Positions 1 through 7,502 of a stretch of 22,303 nt of DNA are shown in pieces; the stretch's first letter is position 1; every line of letters begins with the position of its first letter. Source of the stretch: a virus. A program made the position numbers and the translations under genes. The stretch covers positions 1 to 22,303 of IMG/VR virus record IMGVR_UViG_3300044859_001373. One strand, 5' to 3'. The notes below the pieces were generated by a model. It had not been told where the DNA came from. It made no database searches and saw nothing but the letters and a program-made list of their open reading frames with translations.

Positions 1-765
1 TACATTCTGAAACCAACTAACATCTTCACCTCGAGCATGCATAAACCAAGCAATTCGACTAGCATCTAAAAAGCGTTGACGTCGATGGTCAAAGTGATTA
101 AAGTCTCTAGGATCTTCAGGCCGACCCTCGTACATAATTCTATTCTGAAAAGTTTCGTCGTTATTATTACCGGTTAGGTCGTGTCGATCGTGTAGTACAT
201 CAACGGAAATAGTTTCCATGATATTCAATATATAGGCAATCTGACTAATCCATGCGTCGGAAAGTTGATGTGCGCTTAGATAATCAAATAACATTAACCA
301 ATCTCTTGGCACAATTGGAAATACAGCATAAGGGTGTTCATTGTGTGTGGGCATTCTCAACACACGAAACTTACCGGTGTGCTCTTTTATTCGACTGTCC
401 CAGCCCTGTGTTTGCATGAGTGCATCGTCGTTCCAGAACATTAACCAACGTGCATTGCTTTTTTTAGCCAGTGCTGTTACATATTCATTCAAGCGAGTGT
501 AGCCAACCGGTTTAAATTCCAATATTGACGTTGAAATACCTCGACTGTCAAAATCTTTAAAAATATTTTTTGCCGCCCACTCAATAGACTCTGTGTCATC
601 ATCATCCATGCCCAGTAAAATTTGTATTGATTTTACATCATCGGCGTGGTCAATCAGGCTGTTTAGACTATCGAGCAATGCAGTTGTGCGTCCTCGTGTG
701 GGTAATAATACAGCCACATCATATTTTGGCTCTAAAATTAAAGCTGGTATTTCAATTAATTTCAT
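1..765 (-). CDS. GT-A fold glycosyltransferase (family 2-like), C-terminus off the window
   Basis: My own translation of the minus strand gives an uninterrupted 255-codon frame open at the left edge. The N-terminus reads MKLIEIPALILEPKYDVAVL followed by LPTRGR (residues about 21-26), the first-strand nucleotide-sugar-binding motif typical of family 2 glycosyltransferases. Further on is MFWNDDALM, which fits the metal-binding DxD-like position of the GT-A fold. It should therefore transfer a sugar from a nucleotide-sugar donor; the acceptor is unknown. The ATG overlaps the queD stop codon (ATGA), so the two genes are co-transcribed. The domain is seen by motif only and the C-terminal part is missing, so a related nucleotide-diphospho-sugar transferase is also possible. 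Confidence 0.72.
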   Translation of the reverse strand, partial: MKLIEIPALILEPKYDVAVLLPTRGRTTALLDSLNSLIDHADDVKSIQILLGMDDDDTESIEWAAKNIFKDFDSRGISTSILEFKPVGYTRLNEYVTALAKKSNARWLMFWNDDALMQTQGWDSRIKEHTGKFRVLRMPTHNEHPYAVFPIVPRDWLMLFDYLSAHQLSDAWISQIAYILNIMETISVDVLHDRHDLTGNNNDETFQNRIMYEGRPEDPRDFNHFDHRRQRFLDASRIAWFMHARGEDVSWFQNV

Positions 766-1295
766 TCAAATAAATCCTCGTTCCATTCTCTATGGCCTTC
801 TCTAAAAGCCATGTTTGCTTGTGTTTCACGCACTTCCACTCGGTAGCACCATAAACGACTTGCTTCGTACTCTCCCCAAAAGTCAGGAATGTAAACACCG
901 TTCACATACTTGTACAGCATGTCTGCAAGTGATTCACATCCAACTCGGGGCAAGATTGTGAGCTTGGCCAGTTTACGACGTTCCATTTCTTTGTAGAATT
1001 CTAGTTCCGGATCATCGGCACTGACCAAGGTTGTGTGATCAAATTGATCTTCTAAAATCTTTTTAAGTTCTTTGAGACCACCATAGTCAGCGGCCCAGTT
1101 GCGGACGTCAAGGTGGTTGGTACCAAAGTAAAACTTCATACTAAACGAGTAACCATGATTCAAGTTACAATGACTGTCGGCTCTCCACTGTCGGTAGGCA
1201 CACGGAAATGCATCAATGTACTCTTTGGTACTGGTAAACTTGTAGGTCACCGGACGATACTTTTGCTCGACTACTGCGTTAAAATTGTCTGACAT
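762..1295 (-). CDS. queD: QueD / 6-pyruvoyl-tetrahydropterin synthase family protein
   Basis: A 177-residue tunnelling-fold (T-fold) enzyme. In the family, QueD turns dihydroneopterin triphosphate, the FolE product, into 6-carboxytetrahydropterin on the way to preQ0. Visible motifs are SHCNLNHGYS (residues 41-50), with the catalytic-type Cys43 and His47; NWAADYGGLKEL (67-78), matching the family's 'DFxxLK' segment; FDHTTL (85-90), with the catalytic Asp-His; GCES (119-122); and VEVRET (153-158), with the substrate-binding Glu. Two places where most family members carry zinc-binding His appear as Tyr here (Tyr34 in CAYRQ, Tyr49 in HGY). This may mark a phage subfamily or an altered metal site. 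The start follows an AGGAG ribosome-binding site and a promoter at 1314-1342. With folE nearby and a DpdA-like gene in the window, DNA 7-deazaguanine synthesis is the likely role; a pterin cofactor role is the alternative. Confidence 0.85.
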   Translation of the reverse strand: MSDNFNAVVEQKYRPVTYKFTSTKEYIDAFPCAYRQWRADSHCNLNHGYSFSMKFYFGTNHLDVRNWAADYGGLKELKKILEDQFDHTTLVSADDPELEFYKEMERRKLAKLTILPRVGCESLADMLYKYVNGVYIPDFWGEYEASRLWCYRVEVRETQANMAFREGHREWNEDLFE

Positions 1296-1313
1296 GCTTT
1301 TCTCCTATGTTAA

Positions 1314-1342
1314 ATTATAGCATAGACAGCAGAATTTGTATA
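1314..1342 (-). promoter_or_regulatory. sigma70-type extended -10 promoter for queD
   Basis: On the minus strand TATAAT (1314-1319) is an exact -10 box preceded by TGC, giving an extended -10. A weak -35 (TATACA, 1337-1342, 4 of 6 matches) lies 17 bases upstream. It sits in the 81-base gap between the preceding methyltransferase gene and queD, just upstream of the queD AGGAG ribosome-binding site. Confidence 0.6.
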
Positions 1343-1376
1343 GCGGGATGATGCTCTAAAGACCGCTGAAGCTTGA

Positions 1377-2069
1377 CTACTTGGCTTCTACCACAATACG
1401 AATATTTCCGTCCATTTGTTCATTGTGAGTGCTAATGTCAACGTCCACAATCAAATAATTACAATCTATATTTGATAACGCATCACGGATAAACTGATTG
1501 TACATTGCACCGTTGGGCTTTGCTGTGTTAAAAAGTTTAATTAAATCAGTTTCACTTGTAAAGTCAGTGAATCTTTGAAAATTTAATGCCAGATATCCTC
1601 GCCCGCCAGGTTTGATCATTGAAACAAATTGTTGTATTTGATTCTCAAATTTAGTTAATGAACAAAAATGCAAGGCACAAATTGAAAATACTGATTCAAA
1701 ATATTGTTGATGATTTTTAACATATTCATCATCAAATTGATCATCAATGTCTCGATAGTCATCATTGAAATCTACACCAACAATATTAGGTATATATTTT
1801 TTAAAAATATTCCAGCCACATCCTATATCATATATTGTGTCCGGAGATTTTTCCAACAATGGTTTTAGATAATAAAAAGGTGTTAGAGAAAAATAAGTCT
1901 CTCGTAGCCGATCTCCCCACATTTGTCTAGGAGTACTTGCATGTTTTTGATACGGCCAGTGTTTGGTCCAGACTAAATGGTCAAAGTCTTTTTCGAGAGT
2001 CCGGTATAAATCTGTATTCAGAAACTCTTCTTTAAATTTGGATACATTGTATTCGTTTACGTTATTCAT
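1377..2069 (-). CDS. Class I SAM-dependent methyltransferase
   Basis: 230 residues with a clear Rossmann-type methyltransferase core. IYDIGCGWN (79-87) is motif I, the SAM-binding glycine loop. NIVGVDFND (95-103) ends strand beta-2 with the acidic residue that holds the SAM ribose. SICALHF and MIKPGGRGYLALNF correspond to strands 4 and 5. It resembles small phage and bacterial methyltransferases; the substrate cannot be read from the sequence. It starts three bases after the folE stop, so it is almost certainly co-transcribed with folE. That hints at a step on a pterin, a deazapurine or modified DNA, but this is inference from position only. Confidence 0.8.
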   Translation of the reverse strand: MNNVNEYNVSKFKEEFLNTDLYRTLEKDFDHLVWTKHWPYQKHASTPRQMWGDRLRETYFSLTPFYYLKPLLEKSPDTIYDIGCGWNIFKKYIPNIVGVDFNDDYRDIDDQFDDEYVKNHQQYFESVFSICALHFCSLTKFENQIQQFVSMIKPGGRGYLALNFQRFTDFTSETDLIKLFNTAKPNGAMYNQFIRDALSNIDCNYLIVDVDISTHNEQMDGNIRIVVEAK

Positions 2070-2072
2070 ATA

Positions 2073-2756
2073 TTAATTTCTTTTACACGCATTAACAATA
2101 TTCATAAACTCGTTACGAACTGATGGATCACTCTTGAATACTCCGCCAAGTTTGCTAGTAACTGTTGACGATCCTGTGTCCTCTACGCCGCGACTCTTTA
2201 CACAATAGTGTTGAGCATCGACTACCACCGCAATATCATCAGTGTCAAGAATGTATTGTAGAGCATGATATACCTGTTCTGTCAGACGCTCTTGAATTTG
2301 TGGACGTTTGCTAAAGTATTCAACAACACGATTGATCTTAGATAAGCCCAAGACTTTTTGTTTGGGAATGTAACCCACAGTTGCTACACCATCAATCACA
2401 ACAAAGTGATGTTCGCAATTGCTTTGTACGTTGACATTACGTTCAATAACCATTTCATCGTATTTCATCTTGTTGTCAACTGTAGTACATTTTGGAAACG
2501 CTTCATAGTCAAGACCCCAGAAGATTTCATTAACATACATCTTGGCCACACGCTTTGGTGTATCCATTAGACTATCATCACTAAGGTCTAAACCCAACAC
2601 TTCCATGATATGTTTAAAGTCTTTTTCGATTAACTCAATTTTATCTTTACGATCAACTGCATGTTGAAATGTAGGAGTTTCTACACCACACTTGACCAAG
2701 TGTTTGTGTACTAGTAGACCCAATTCAGGGTCGCATTTTGTTTTGTTGTATGACAT
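2073..2756 (-). CDS. folE: GTP cyclohydrolase I (FolE)
   Basis: 227 residues, the normal length for FolE. The enzyme opens the GTP ring to give 7,8-dihydroneopterin triphosphate, the shared precursor of folate, biopterin and 7-deazaguanines. Motifs: DTPKRVAKMY (65-74), the zinc-site CEHH (114-117, with Cys114 and His117), GYIPKQKVLGLSK (128-140), and HYCVKSRGV (183-191) with the third zinc ligand Cys185, followed by the C-terminal TGSSTVTSKLGGVF segment. All key residues look intact, so it should be active. The start follows a strong AAGGAAGG ribosome-binding site. Upstream lie a T4-late-like box and a weak terminator for the previous operon. With queD and the DpdA-like gene it supplies the first steps of a 7-deazaguanine pathway. 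Confidence 0.95.
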   Translation of the reverse strand: MSYNKTKCDPELGLLVHKHLVKCGVETPTFQHAVDRKDKIELIEKDFKHIMEVLGLDLSDDSLMDTPKRVAKMYVNEIFWGLDYEAFPKCTTVDNKMKYDEMVIERNVNVQSNCEHHFVVIDGVATVGYIPKQKVLGLSKINRVVEYFSKRPQIQERLTEQVYHALQYILDTDDIAVVVDAQHYCVKSRGVEDTGSSTVTSKLGGVFKSDPSVRNEFMNIVNACKRN

Positions 2757-2795
2757 ATTGATATCCTTCCTTACGCGGATTTTAAATTTTGATAT

Positions 2796-2815
2796 TTGCT
2801 ACCTTTGTGTAGCAA
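2796..2815 (-). other. Perfect hairpin in the folE leader
   Basis: TTGCTAC (2796-2802) and GTAGCAA (2809-2815) form a perfect 7-bp stem with a 6-base loop. The hairpin lies between the late-promoter-like box and the folE ribosome-binding site. No T-run follows it on the minus strand, so it is more likely a leader structure or protein-binding site than a terminator. Confidence 0.4.
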
Positions 2816-2818
2816 GAA

Positions 2819-2826
2819 TATTTATT
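2819..2826 (-). promoter_or_regulatory. Possible T4-type late promoter box upstream of folE
   Basis: The minus strand reads AATAAATA, 7 of 8 matches to the T4 late promoter TATAAATA recognised by gp55. It lies about 62 bases upstream of the folE start in the only sizeable gap of this region. In AT-rich DNA such a match can arise by chance. Confidence 0.35.
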
Positions 2827-2845
2827 AAGTTTAACAGATTTATTT

Positions 2846-2876
2846 AAAAAAGTCAAATCCTAAAGCCTGAAATTTG
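2846..2876 (-). terminator. Weak intrinsic terminator at the end of the sugar operon
   Basis: CAAAT (on the minus strand, from 2876) pairs with ATTTG (ending at 2854) across a 13-base loop overlapping the last codons of the oxygenase-like gene. A run of six T follows (2846-2851). The stem is short and AT-rich, but it lies exactly where the nine-gene run ends and the folE unit begins. Confidence 0.3.
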
Positions 2877-3392
2877 GAGAGTATATTTGTCTTCCATGCC
2901 TGCATTACAGCTTAGATGTTGGATATCACTATCCCACATCCAGCCCTCGCCCTGTTTCCAACCAACACTGGTTTCAAAAGTATTGTCCGGGGAAATGTAT
3001 TGAATCATTTGCCCAAATTTGTAATCTTCCAAATAGACATTGGCTCTGACTTTTAGTTCAGTACGTTCAGGAAATCGTTTTTTAATTTGGTAGAATGTAT
3101 CTTTGTGCAAGGTGGTTATACAGCCAGGTTGTTGTCTAATACTTGACATAGTGACAATTTCCATACCTAACTGTTGACCAATTTCTATAAAGTCTATCTG
3201 ATCCGGAGTCCACCAAAGTTGATTAATTTTAGTATTTTCATAACAGTAACTTTTTGGCAATCCACCATAGGATGCATAGATGTCAGCCATTTCGGTCACC
3301 TGATGTTTGATACAGGTATCTTCGTGTGTGGTATAGTCGGCATTTAGAAAAATACCAAAATTATAGTCTAGTTTAATTTTTTGTACAAACAT
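2853..3392 (-). CDS. 2-oxoglutarate/Fe(II) oxygenase-like (cupin-fold) protein
   Basis: 179 residues. The C-terminal half has the layout of a double-stranded beta-helix oxygenase: TTLHKDTF (93-100) gives the HxD iron pair (His96, Asp98), WDSDIQHLSCNAG (153-165) gives the distal His159, and DKYTLQISG (168-176) supplies a basic residue suited to 2-oxoglutarate. The spacing and the 'aspartyl/asparaginyl hydroxylase-like' feel fit small phage dioxygenases. The reaction would be hydroxylation of an unknown substrate. It is the last gene of the nine-gene run, three bases after the aminotransferase-like gene, so it may act on the same sugar or metabolite. The family call rests on motifs; a non-catalytic cupin is possible. 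Confidence 0.6.
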   Translation of the reverse strand: MFVQKIKLDYNFGIFLNADYTTHEDTCIKHQVTEMADIYASYGGLPKSYCYENTKINQLWWTPDQIDFIEIGQQLGMEIVTMSSIRQQPGCITTLHKDTFYQIKKRFPERTELKVRANVYLEDYKFGQMIQYISPDNTFETSVGWKQGEGWMWDSDIQHLSCNAGMEDKYTLQISGFRI

Positions 3393-3395
3393 TTT

Positions 3396-3992
3396 TTAAT
3401 CCTCAATGGTTATTTGTCTACAGTCTGGATAATCAACATACACGGGTTGCGGCCTATTAACCTTGATTACGTTGAGCAGGTCCAAACCAATTTCTGCTTC
3501 TTCTATGGTGGGCTTGTAATGATAACCCACCTTGAACACCTGCTGTGATTCCCATGGCTTGATAGCTAAGTCTCTGCCGTCGTAGCGTTGAGCCAGCATG
3601 ATATTGTAGGCTTCGACATCATCCAGCAAGATAGCACCACCACGACCAATGTGAAGTGGTTTGCCATGCCCAAAGCTCAGGCAGGTCAATGTGTCCGGAC
3701 GATACATATCTTGTTCGAGTCTACGTGCTGAATCCCAAATGCGTGTGCCTACAAAAGGGTATTCGCCGACCCAGCGTTGCCAGGCATGATCAAGGTACTC
3801 GTATTTGATACCTAACTTGTGCATGGTCATTGGAATACTCAAATAGGTATAAGGAGTAAACTTGCACTCCTTGACTTGATCGTATCGCAAACACAGTTCA
3901 ATAGCATGCGTACAACAATCAGTCATGATTGCATATGGCGCACCGGTAAACTCTGCTAGAGCTTGTTCAAATTTTAATATTTTGTCAAACAT
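3396..3992 (-). CDS. Half-size DegT/DnrJ/EryC1-family PLP protein
   Basis: 198 residues from the ATG at 3992, chosen because family homology begins there (FEQALAEFTGAPYAI). An upstream ATG at 4100 would overlap the previous gene by more than 100 bases. DegT enzymes are PLP-dependent sugar aminotransferases, usually 360-400 residues. The family landmarks are all present: the TDCCTHAIELCL helix start, TPYTYLSIP, an acidic residue in IWDSARRLEQD (Asp87) for the PLP ring nitrogen, the PLP lysine in SFGHGKPLHIGRGG (Lys111), and KVGYHYKPTIEEAEIGL, matching the usual GYNYRM..(A)AIGL. The C-terminal small domain is absent with no sign of a frameshift, so this is a compact form. Its start overlaps the radical-SAM gene by 8 bases. 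Confidence 0.75.
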   Translation of the reverse strand: MFDKILKFEQALAEFTGAPYAIMTDCCTHAIELCLRYDQVKECKFTPYTYLSIPMTMHKLGIKYEYLDHAWQRWVGEYPFVGTRIWDSARRLEQDMYRPDTLTCLSFGHGKPLHIGRGGAILLDDVEAYNIMLAQRYDGRDLAIKPWESQQVFKVGYHYKPTIEEAEIGLDLLNVIKVNRPQPVYVDYPDCRQITIED

Positions 3993-5865
3993 TGTCAATT
4001 TTGTTAATTCTGTTTTTTGATACTGATGCTCGTCGACCAAAATATAATTGTTCAAAGAAGTCCTGTTTGTTTTTATGCTTAAATGGATACGAAATTTCAA
4101 GTGTGTTTGGAACGTTTAATTCGTCAGAGTTGTTGAACACATAATCGTAAATGTTGTATTGATAGTCAACAGTATACGGGTAACTACCTTCATAATGATG
4201 TAGATAATCAGATTGCAACAACATTACTTCTTTATAAATTTCAGGATCCAACTCGCAAAATTCGTTGTTAATAATTTGATAAATTTCTTCAAGCGTCAAA
4301 TCAACATTATCAAACAATATGTGGATACTGGTCCAAAGCGCACTATGCCCATCCCTGTTTGGAATAATACTTTCGCCACTTTCTAAAAAAGAAACAATAA
4401 AATTCTTCATTCTATAGTATTCTTGAGTCAGTAAACTAGTACTAGGACCGTTAACAATTTTATTTTCAATTTGAGAATAGAAATCGTAGTAACTGATATT
4501 TTTATGTTTTCTTAGGAACCTACTTAGAATATGCGTGATGCCACTATAGTGATAAGTCATTATAATATAACTAAACAAATAACTCTTAACAAAATCCTCA
4601 AGGGGCATGTACTTTGTGGCTTTGACTACTACTTCTTTTTCCATAATATCATCACCCTCATTAACTAATGCACCAGTTACAAACTTTGGAACAGCAATAC
4701 TTTCAATCTGGTGCAGAGTCCGTTGCTCATAGCTGTTGAGTTCTGAGTTTTCTAATAATTGTGCAAGCCAAACATCCAGGCTGTTGTGTTGCCCGGCCTC
4801 GAGTATCAGCCCATGATTTTGTTTCCAAGTTTCATAGGTCTCATAGGGTAGTCCGAGGATCATTTCAGTGTATGCTGGAATACCATTTTTAAAACATTCT
4901 TCTAGCATTTCTTTAAGATCGCTGATTTCCATATTCTTTCTTTTGATAGCATCGAGAACTTGGTCGTTCATGCTTTGCACACTGACAGTAAATCCTCTAT
5001 TTTTATCATTACTAAAAAATATTTTTGCAATTTCTATAATTTTTTGTTTTGCATTTTTAGCCCATTGGGCAATAACAACATGCGGAAATCCCTTTGTGTT
5101 TTGTAATTGATGGATGTGTTGTGCAAACTTTTTATCTCTTTCATAGAGCATGCCAAAATTTGCATCAGCAATAAACAAATATGCAACACGATTGTTAGCC
5201 ATCCAAGTAAGCTCGTCTAGTACCCGATCTTCTGCAAATTTAAGAACCTTGCTGTATGTTAAGCTACCCCAATCACAAAAAGTACATGAATACGGGCATC
5301 CACGGTTGGTTTCTAATACTCCTTGCCAGTAATACTCAGGATTATCCTTGACTATTTTATCAAACACACCCGATGTGTATGGGCTTGGGTACTCTAAGTT
5401 GGCCATTCTAGCAAACGTACTAACTTTTTTAATTGGTTTATTATGATATAATGATAATAGTATATCTAAAAATGCCGGCTCACCTTCACCATTGACAATT
5501 GTATCAACATATGGATGTTTCTTAAAGAAAGATTTTTCATAGGGTAATTTAGTAACTTGTGGTCCACCAAATACAATAAGACACTTGGGCCATTTTTCTT
5601 TAATAGCCTCGGCTAGTTTTTTACAATATTCGTAATTCCAGACATAACAACTAAATGCTGCCACGGATGGATTATCAAAGTTTTTAATTGTTTCGTCAAT
5701 TGACATTCTTTTAAAGACCAACTCTTTAAGTGCAAAGTTATCTTTAATCACCGGGTTTTGTACAGCAAAACTCCAAAGGCATCCTACAGAATACGGCAAC
5801 CAATACCCTTCGGTTCCGCCAAACACATTTCCATGTGCGGGCTGTAGTAAGTAAACATTATGCAT
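3985..5865 (-). CDS. B12-binding-type radical SAM protein
   Basis: 626 residues. Residues about 1-145 look like a cobalamin-binding Rossmann domain (LIVFGGPQVT at 97-106; DTIVNGEGEPAFLDIL at 121-136, the usual end of this domain). Next comes the radical SAM core with the 4Fe-4S triad in NRGCPYSCTFCDWG (Cys190, Cys194, Cys197), then IADANFGM and EMILGLPYETYETWK, typical of this class. The remaining ~200 residues form a helical C-terminal extension. Such enzymes use a 5'-deoxyadenosyl radical for methylations and rearrangements. The canonical B12-ligand motif DxHxxG is not visible, so cobalamin binding is uncertain. It sits between the SGNH and DegT-like genes with 8-base overlaps on both sides, suggesting action on the same substrate. 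Confidence 0.85.
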   Translation of the reverse strand: MHNVYLLQPAHGNVFGGTEGYWLPYSVGCLWSFAVQNPVIKDNFALKELVFKRMSIDETIKNFDNPSVAAFSCYVWNYEYCKKLAEAIKEKWPKCLIVFGGPQVTKLPYEKSFFKKHPYVDTIVNGEGEPAFLDILLSLYHNKPIKKVSTFARMANLEYPSPYTSGVFDKIVKDNPEYYWQGVLETNRGCPYSCTFCDWGSLTYSKVLKFAEDRVLDELTWMANNRVAYLFIADANFGMLYERDKKFAQHIHQLQNTKGFPHVVIAQWAKNAKQKIIEIAKIFFSNDKNRGFTVSVQSMNDQVLDAIKRKNMEISDLKEMLEECFKNGIPAYTEMILGLPYETYETWKQNHGLILEAGQHNSLDVWLAQLLENSELNSYEQRTLHQIESIAVPKFVTGALVNEGDDIMEKEVVVKATKYMPLEDFVKSYLFSYIIMTYHYSGITHILSRFLRKHKNISYYDFYSQIENKIVNGPSTSLLTQEYYRMKNFIVSFLESGESIIPNRDGHSALWTSIHILFDNVDLTLEEIYQIINNEFCELDPEIYKEVMLLQSDYLHHYEGSYPYTVDYQYNIYDYVFNNSDELNVPNTLEISYPFKHKNKQDFFEQLYFGRRASVSKNRINKIDNV

Positions 5866-6556
5866 TTTTTGATTTTTTTATATAATTGTAAATATGCTCT
5901 GACCACATTTGGTGACCATAATCATTAAGGTGACAATCATTTTTACTTATCGCAACATTGTTGTCAACAATGAAATCCAACATATATCCAGCACCAACAA
6001 GTTTTAAATCTTGTGTGCTTTCTTTGCTAAAATAAAACGGAACATAAGTCCCAGGACACCGCAATTTTACACTATCGGTGTAACTTAGAAAATTGCAGGT
6101 TTGTTCGTATAACGAATAATAATTGTCAAACCAATTATCATAAAAATTGATCCCAGTTGACGTAGGAGTCAATGTTGACCACTTTTTTTGTGTGTTAAGA
6201 AAATTGTTATTACTGCGAAATAACTGTTTTGTTTTGGTGGTATACACTAAACTTTTTTTAATAGCTTCTGTGTGTACTGGGTTATCATTGTCAATGATAA
6301 AGGATTTTCGTGATGGGTGACTCCATCCAATTATTACCAAATCGTTGTCTGTAATTCTGTTAAGATTTTCTAAAAACGTATGATAAATGAAAAAATTATC
6401 TGCTCCTGCTTGAGCATAATTTTCGTACTCTATATTTAGCTTTTTACTAAGAAGATTGGGCCATCCATGTTCGGGTGACCCAATATTGTAAGGCAAGGAC
6501 ATACTTTGTCCAAATACCCAAAGTTTACTGTTTTCTATTATACCAAAGCCAGGCAT
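5858..6556 (-). CDS. SGNH/GDSL hydrolase-like protein
   Basis: 232 residues. SGNH blocks can be followed: block I as LWVFGQSMS (12-20; Ser18, with GQS in place of the usual GDS), block II as NYAQAGADNFFIYHTF (Gly/Asn oxyanion region), a VIIGWSHPSRK strand, and block V as DCHLNDYGHQMWSEHI near residues 207-222 (Asp and His of the triad). The family hydrolyses esters, often acyl or acetyl groups on sugars. The Asp-to-Gln change beside the serine may affect activity. The start overlaps the end of galE by 32 bases; later in-frame ATGs would remove block I. The role is probably glycan acyl-ester removal or transfer in the sugar operon, inferred from context. Confidence 0.72.
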   Translation of the reverse strand: MPGFGIIENSKLWVFGQSMSLPYNIGSPEHGWPNLLSKKLNIEYENYAQAGADNFFIYHTFLENLNRITDNDLVIIGWSHPSRKSFIIDNDNPVHTEAIKKSLVYTTKTKQLFRSNNNFLNTQKKWSTLTPTSTGINFYDNWFDNYYSLYEQTCNFLSYTDSVKLRCPGTYVPFYFSKESTQDLKLVGAGYMLDFIVDNNVAISKNDCHLNDYGHQMWSEHIYNYIKKSKNA

Positions 6557-7502
6557 GTTTAATTATATCATCTAGTGAAAACTGCTGTTTCCAATTGGTT
6601 AAAGAACTAAATTTATCTGCGCTGGCAGTCAGGATCTCCGGATCACCATCTCTTTGTGGACCTATTTTTACCTGTAGTTTTAATCCTGTAATTTTTTCTG
6701 CTGAATTGATAATGTCCTGATTACTTGATCCTGTACTGGTTCCAAGATTATAAGTCCCACTAGGAAGTTCTGCATCAATTGCCAATATGTGTGCATGTGC
6801 AATGTCCTCAACATGAATGTAATCTCTAATGCAGGTTTTGTCAGCAGTGGGATAATTGTTACCATTGAGAGTGAATTCTTGACCATCCCGTAAACTCTCT
6901 AACACACGAGCAATAATGTGTGTTGCATTGGGTGCTTGCCCGTGCTGTATTTTACTATCTGCACCGCAGGCATTGAAATATCGGAATGCAACATATTCTA
7001 ATCCATAAGCTACTTTATATCCTTCTAAAATCCATTCCATAGCCCGTTTTGTTTCTCCATATGGACTAATTGGTTCGCAAGGATCAACTTCGTGACAAGG
7101 AGTCATAATTGGATTACCATAAACACTAGCACTACTACTAAAGATAATTTTGGGACGATATTCTGCTGGAATACTACAAATTCTATCCAGAAATTGTATG
7201 TTCTTTGCAATGTTATTATTCCAGTATTCTTTTGGATTCTTAACACTGGGTCCAACTAGACTAGTTCCTGCACAATGAATGACCGCGGCTGGCCTGGCGG
7301 CCTCGATGACATTGATGATTTCCTCAGATGCAAAATCCCCTCGATGGAATTGATTTGGTACCAACATTAAATGTTTGGGCAACGTATTCTGATCAACTCC
7401 AAGAACTATGTACCCTAACCGCTTTAACGAAATCATTGTTTGTCCACCGATATACCCGGCAGCACCAGTAACTACTACTAATTTATAAGAGTCAACATTC
7501 AT
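6525..7502 (-). CDS. galE: UDP-glucose 4-epimerase (GalE) or closely related NDP-sugar epimerase
   Basis: 325 residues, the usual length for an extended short-chain dehydrogenase. VTGAAGYIGG (11-20) is the NAD-binding glycine motif, FSSSASVYGNP (121-131) carries the catalytic Ser, and SPYGETKRAMEW (146-157) gives the YxxxK pair (Tyr148, Lys152). YFNACGAD, RDYIHVEDIAHAH and GTYNLGTSTGSSNQ are strongly GalE-like. It interconverts UDP-glucose and UDP-galactose, or the N-acetyl forms, supplying donors for the adjacent glycosyltransferases. It begins with an ATGA overlap with the glycosyltransferase stop and runs into the SGNH gene. Confidence 0.92.
   Translation of the reverse strand: MNVDSYKLVVVTGAAGYIGGQTMISLKRLGYIVLGVDQNTLPKHLMLVPNQFHRGDFASEEIINVIEAARPAAVIHCAGTSLVGPSVKNPKEYWNNNIAKNIQFLDRICSIPAEYRPKIIFSSSASVYGNPIMTPCHEVDPCEPISPYGETKRAMEWILEGYKVAYGLEYVAFRYFNACGADSKIQHGQAPNATHIIARVLESLRDGQEFTLNGNNYPTADKTCIRDYIHVEDIAHAHILAIDAELPSGTYNLGTSTGSSNQDIINSAEKITGLKLQVKIGPQRDGDPEILTASADKFSSLTNWKQQFSLDDIIKHAWLWYNRKQ

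Noticed and set aside
1343-1376. AGCGG/CCGCT inverted repeat near the methyltransferase stop as a terminator
   Set aside because: A 5-bp stem with a 16-base loop and no T-run is too weak.
3396-4100. Longer start for the DegT-like gene at 4100
   Set aside because: The extra 36 residues show no family similarity and overlap the radical-SAM gene by over 100 bases; the ATG at 3992 gives the usual 8-base overlap.
3985-5865. This radical SAM gene as QueE, completing the preQ0 pathway
   Set aside because: It is 626 residues with a B12-type N-terminal domain. QueE is about 200-240 residues and has no such domain. The gene at 19643-20713 is also not QueE because of its SPASM-like segment.
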